DNA from: Alkalimonas sp.
GTDB taxonomy: Bacteria > Pseudomonadota > Gammaproteobacteria > Enterobacterales > Alteromonadaceae
DNA: 15,430 bases
Direction: 5' to 3'
Assembly (NCBI GenBank): GCA_022565655.1
Contig: JAIUMG010000036.1
Span: 1 to 15,430 of the forward strand
Part shown: in pieces, positions 13,794-15,430 of the stretch
How the letters are laid out: every line of letters starts with the position of its first letter
Numbering within the stretch: the first letter of the stretch is position 1
Translations under genes and position numbers: made by a program
The notes under the pieces: model-generated
Told to the model about the DNA's origin: nothing
The model's database searches: none
What the model saw: only the letters and a program-made list of their open reading frames with translations

Positions 13794-14299
13794 AACTGGT
13801 GCTGGTCGATGATGACGAGGTGTTGCTTCGCACTTTGGCGCGCCGTTTTTGTCAGGCTGGGCATCAGGTCGTCACCTTTGCTGAACCCTGCCAGGCAGCA
13901 GCGCTAATTGCCGAGCAAGGCGATGCTTATTTGCTGGATCTGCGCTTTGCCAGTCAGTCCGGGCTTGGTTTCATTGAGCCATTACGGGCGGCGTTGCCCG
14001 ACTGTCGCATTGTCTTGTTAACCGGCTATGGCAGCATTGCCAATGCAGTGCAGGCGGTTAAACGTGGCGCCGATGACTACTTAACCAAACCGGTCGATTT
14101 CCAGCAATTGCAGCAAGTGCTCTGCGGTGAGCAAGCCAGTACCACCGAACTTACAGAGATGCTAACGCCCGTTCAACTGGAGTGGGAGCATATCCAGCGG
14201 GTACTGGCCGAACATGGCGGTAATATCTCGCAAACGGCCCGAGCCCTGGGTATGCACCGCCGCACACTACAACGCAAGTTACTCAAGCGCCGCCCCTGA
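13790..14299 (+). CDS. RegA/PrrA/RoxR-type response regulator with Fis-type helix-turn-helix
   Basis: This is a 169-residue DNA-binding response regulator. The receiver domain has the acidic pocket Asp7-Asp8-Asp9, phospho-acceptor Asp50 (LLDLR), Thr78 (LLTGYGS) and Lys100 (TKPVD). A short linker leads to WEHIQRVLAEHGGNISQTAR (132-151) and a C-terminal Fis-like helix-turn-helix ending MHRRTLQRKLLKRRP. This C-terminal block is nearly the same as in RegA, PrrA, ActR and RoxR, which control respiration, redox balance and related genes. The start codon lies inside the kinase stop codon, so both are translated together. The usual proline-rich linker before the DNA-binding domain is reduced. Targets are not visible from the window, but the receptor-PepSY operon next door is a candidate. 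Confidence 0.93.
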   Translation: MKLVLVDDDEVLLRTLARRFCQAGHQVVTFAEPCQAAALIAEQGDAYLLDLRFASQSGLGFIEPLRAALPDCRIVLLTGYGSIANAVQAVKRGADDYLTKPVDFQQLQQVLCGEQASTTELTEMLTPVQLEWEHIQRVLAEHGGNISQTARALGMHRRTLQRKLLKRRP

Positions 14300-14445
14300 G
14301 ATTAAAATAGGTCGATTTACTTGACTCTTGTTTAAGCGTATCCAGCACCTGCTCGATACCGATGCAATCAGGTAGATTATTTGTTGCAATGATGCATAAA
14401 ACTATGGGTTAATGTGATTTTGATGATGTTTTTTTACTCGGTGCT

Positions 14446-14853
14446 ATGATGTTTTACAGACTTTATTCAATGATCATAATTGCCGTTCTGTTATTACCTT
14501 TCAGAGTCGAGTTTACTCACTCACCCTGGTCGATTAAAGAGCTTATTCAGCTTAGTCAATTGACCGGTGTTGATAAGTCTGCCCCCGAGTTCGTTTTAAT
14601 CACTAGCTACGGTGATCCAACGTTCAGCGGCATCATGTGGCGCATGGAGCCCACATCGAAAGTGATTGTACAAGTTACTCAAGAGCAAGATACAACAGCG
14701 TTGCTCATTGACGACGACTTACCCGCAGACGTTCGAGTTGCTTTGTTTCGATTTATTCATCTGCAGGCTAAGCAATATGATTGGGGGAGGTGCCGTGTGA
14801 TTGCTGAGCCGGGCTCAGTTGAGCAGATGCTATGTACAAAAGAGCACCAATAA
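14446..14853 (+). CDS. Unrecognised 135-residue protein with N-terminal membrane or signal segment
   Basis: I do not recognise this protein. Residues about 5-20 (RLYSMIIIAVLLLPFR) form one hydrophobic stretch, so it is probably anchored in or exported across the inner membrane. The rest is mixed, with SYGDPTFSGIMWRMEP in the middle, an acidic LLIDDDLPAD, and two cysteines near the end (GRCRV and MLCTK) that could pair in the periplasm. Three possible starts (14446, 14449, 14470) lack a clear ribosome site, so the first is nominal. It follows the RegA-like gene by 146 bases that are visibly more AT-rich than the flanking genes, and it has no close partner. It may be a lineage-specific gene. 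Confidence 0.6.
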   Translation: MMFYRLYSMIIIAVLLLPFRVEFTHSPWSIKELIQLSQLTGVDKSAPEFVLITSYGDPTFSGIMWRMEPTSKVIVQVTQEQDTTALLIDDDLPADVRVALFRFIHLQAKQYDWGRCRVIAEPGSVEQMLCTKEHQ

Positions 14854-14899
14854 GCAGCGACTTCAATGACTCTGTTCATCTTCTTTTAATCTGGCTGAT

Positions 14900-14935
14900 G
14901 GTTGCTGTTCATCTTTGACAGCGGTTGCAGTTCAT
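14900..14935 (+). repeat. Imperfect direct repeat upstream of the last gene
   Basis: GGTTGCTGTTCAT (14900-14912) and GGTTGCAGTTCAT (14923-14935) differ at one of 13 positions and start 23 bp apart, about two helical turns. A TTGACA (14915-14920) lies between them, though without a -10 at normal spacing. They could be tandem binding sites for a regulator of the gene at 15008. Confidence 0.45.
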
Positions 14936-14970
14936 ATGTAGCTGGTACTGTAGGTGGGTACACCAAGTGA

Positions 14971-14987
14971 GAGGTAATAGGTACCTC
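14971..14987 (+). promoter_or_regulatory. Small hairpin in the leader of the last gene
   Basis: GAGGTA (14971-14976) and TACCTC (14982-14987) can pair around a five-base loop, nine bases before the AAGGA ribosome site at 14996-15000. It may influence translation or be chance. Confidence 0.3.
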
Positions 14988-15007
14988 AACTGAATAAGGA
15001 TAAACGT

Positions 15008-15430
15008 ATGAGTATTCGAGTCGCTTCACTGATTTCCATCGCTGTTTTTACCATGGGCACCAGCCAGGTTATGGCTGCTTCTTTAGTCAACAATAACATC
15101 ACCGAGGCTGAAGTTAAGCAAGCTCAGCAAGCCTGGGGCCAGGCACTGATCGCCATCAGTTCTGCCTACAGTAATGGTGGTCATGAGCAGGCTGAGAAAA
15201 AAGCCCGCCAGGTGCTGGATGCCGCCTATGGTTACAGTCATGGTGCTGTTTTATTTAAACCCACCCTGGCTAGTGGCAAGCAAACCTTTCGCACTGAATA
15301 CGATGGTGCCTTAGCTTATTTTGTCGGCGGTAATTCCGCCTTTGCCGATGACAGCGGTTTTGCTTTAAAAGGTTGGCAGGGCTATGAATTCAAGAATGCT
15401 GCTGTCTACATCAATGGCGACCTGGCCTTG
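15008..15430 (+). CDS. Secreted NTF2/SnoaL-like protein, N-terminal part, runs off the right edge
   Basis: The first 141 codons of an exported protein are visible. ATG 15008 has an excellent ribosome site (AAGGA, 7-base spacing). Residues 1-23 form a signal peptide ending QVMA. The mature part has an amphipathic helical start (AEVKQAQQAWGQALIAISSA) followed by AAYGYSHGAVLFKPTLASG, AYFVGGNSAFADDSGFALKG and NAAVYINGDLAL. From memory this matches a family of small secreted proteins with an NTF2-like fold, common in marine gammaproteobacteria, that databases sometimes label phosphoribosyl-AMP cyclohydrolase; the signal peptide and absence of the HisI metal motifs in what is visible make that label unlikely. 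The true function is not known to me. The C-terminus lies beyond the window. Confidence 0.75.
   Translation, partial: MSIRVASLISIAVFTMGTSQVMAASLVNNNITEAEVKQAQQAWGQALIAISSAYSNGGHEQAEKKARQVLDAAYGYSHGAVLFKPTLASGKQTFRTEYDGALAYFVGGNSAFADDSGFALKGWQGYEFKNAAVYINGDLAL

Noticed and set aside
1..15430. Mobile element, prophage, CRISPR or toxin-antitoxin system
   Set aside because: I found no transposase, integrase, terminal inverted repeats, regularly spaced repeats or paired small toxin-like genes; gene content is chromosomal housekeeping and metal handling.

Overview
The window looks like ordinary chromosome from a gammaproteobacterium. The MepM-YqaA pair, the tandem bacterioferritins, the RegBA/RoxSR-type two-component pair, the Fur- and Zur-type operators and the glutamine-rich proteins would fit the Rheinheimera/Alishewanella branch of the Alteromonadales. 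That placement is inferred from gene content and protein style, not from a marker gene. I see no tRNA, rRNA, CRISPR array, insertion sequence, integrase or phage gene.

Layout. At 1-665 a class II fumarase (fumC, minus strand) enters from the left edge. At 859-2649 a murein endopeptidase (mepM-like) is followed closely by a YqaA-type membrane protein. A perfect hairpin at 2652-2682 serves as terminator for this pair and for the convergent periplasmic S10 serine carboxypeptidase-like gene (2698-4194, minus). A regulatory stretch (4195-4566) carries a Fur-type box, a 24-codon mini-ORF with a strong ribosome binding site, a second weak Fur-like site and a textbook sigma-70 promoter. The promoter drives two overlapping bacterioferritin genes (4567-5507), which end at a classic terminator. 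Two ZIP-family metal transporters follow: the first (5719-6609) sits behind a perfect Fur palindrome, the second (6695-7438) behind a near-perfect Zur box. A convergent Ntn hydrolase of the choloylglycine/penicillin V acylase family (7518-8585, minus) comes next, then a TonB-dependent receptor and a PepSY-type inner-membrane protein in one operon (8752-12316). A RegB/RegA-like sensor kinase and Fis-type response regulator (12465-14299) follow, with a rho-independent terminator hairpin directly in front of the kinase start codon. An unrecognised 135-residue protein (14446-14853) and the start of a secreted NTF2-like protein (15008 to the right edge) close the window.

How it fits together. From 4300 to 12316 the theme is metal handling. 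Iron would enter through the TonB receptor and be released or reduced at the inner membrane with the PepSY protein. Divalent metal would cross by two separately regulated ZIP transporters, and iron would be stored in a mixed bacterioferritin whose two subunits have lost complementary active sites: one keeps the haem methionine but not the ferroxidase ligands, the other the reverse. The neighbouring redox-type two-component system has a changed quinone-box motif and a histidine-rich periplasmic loop, so a link to metal or redox state is possible but not shown by sequence alone.
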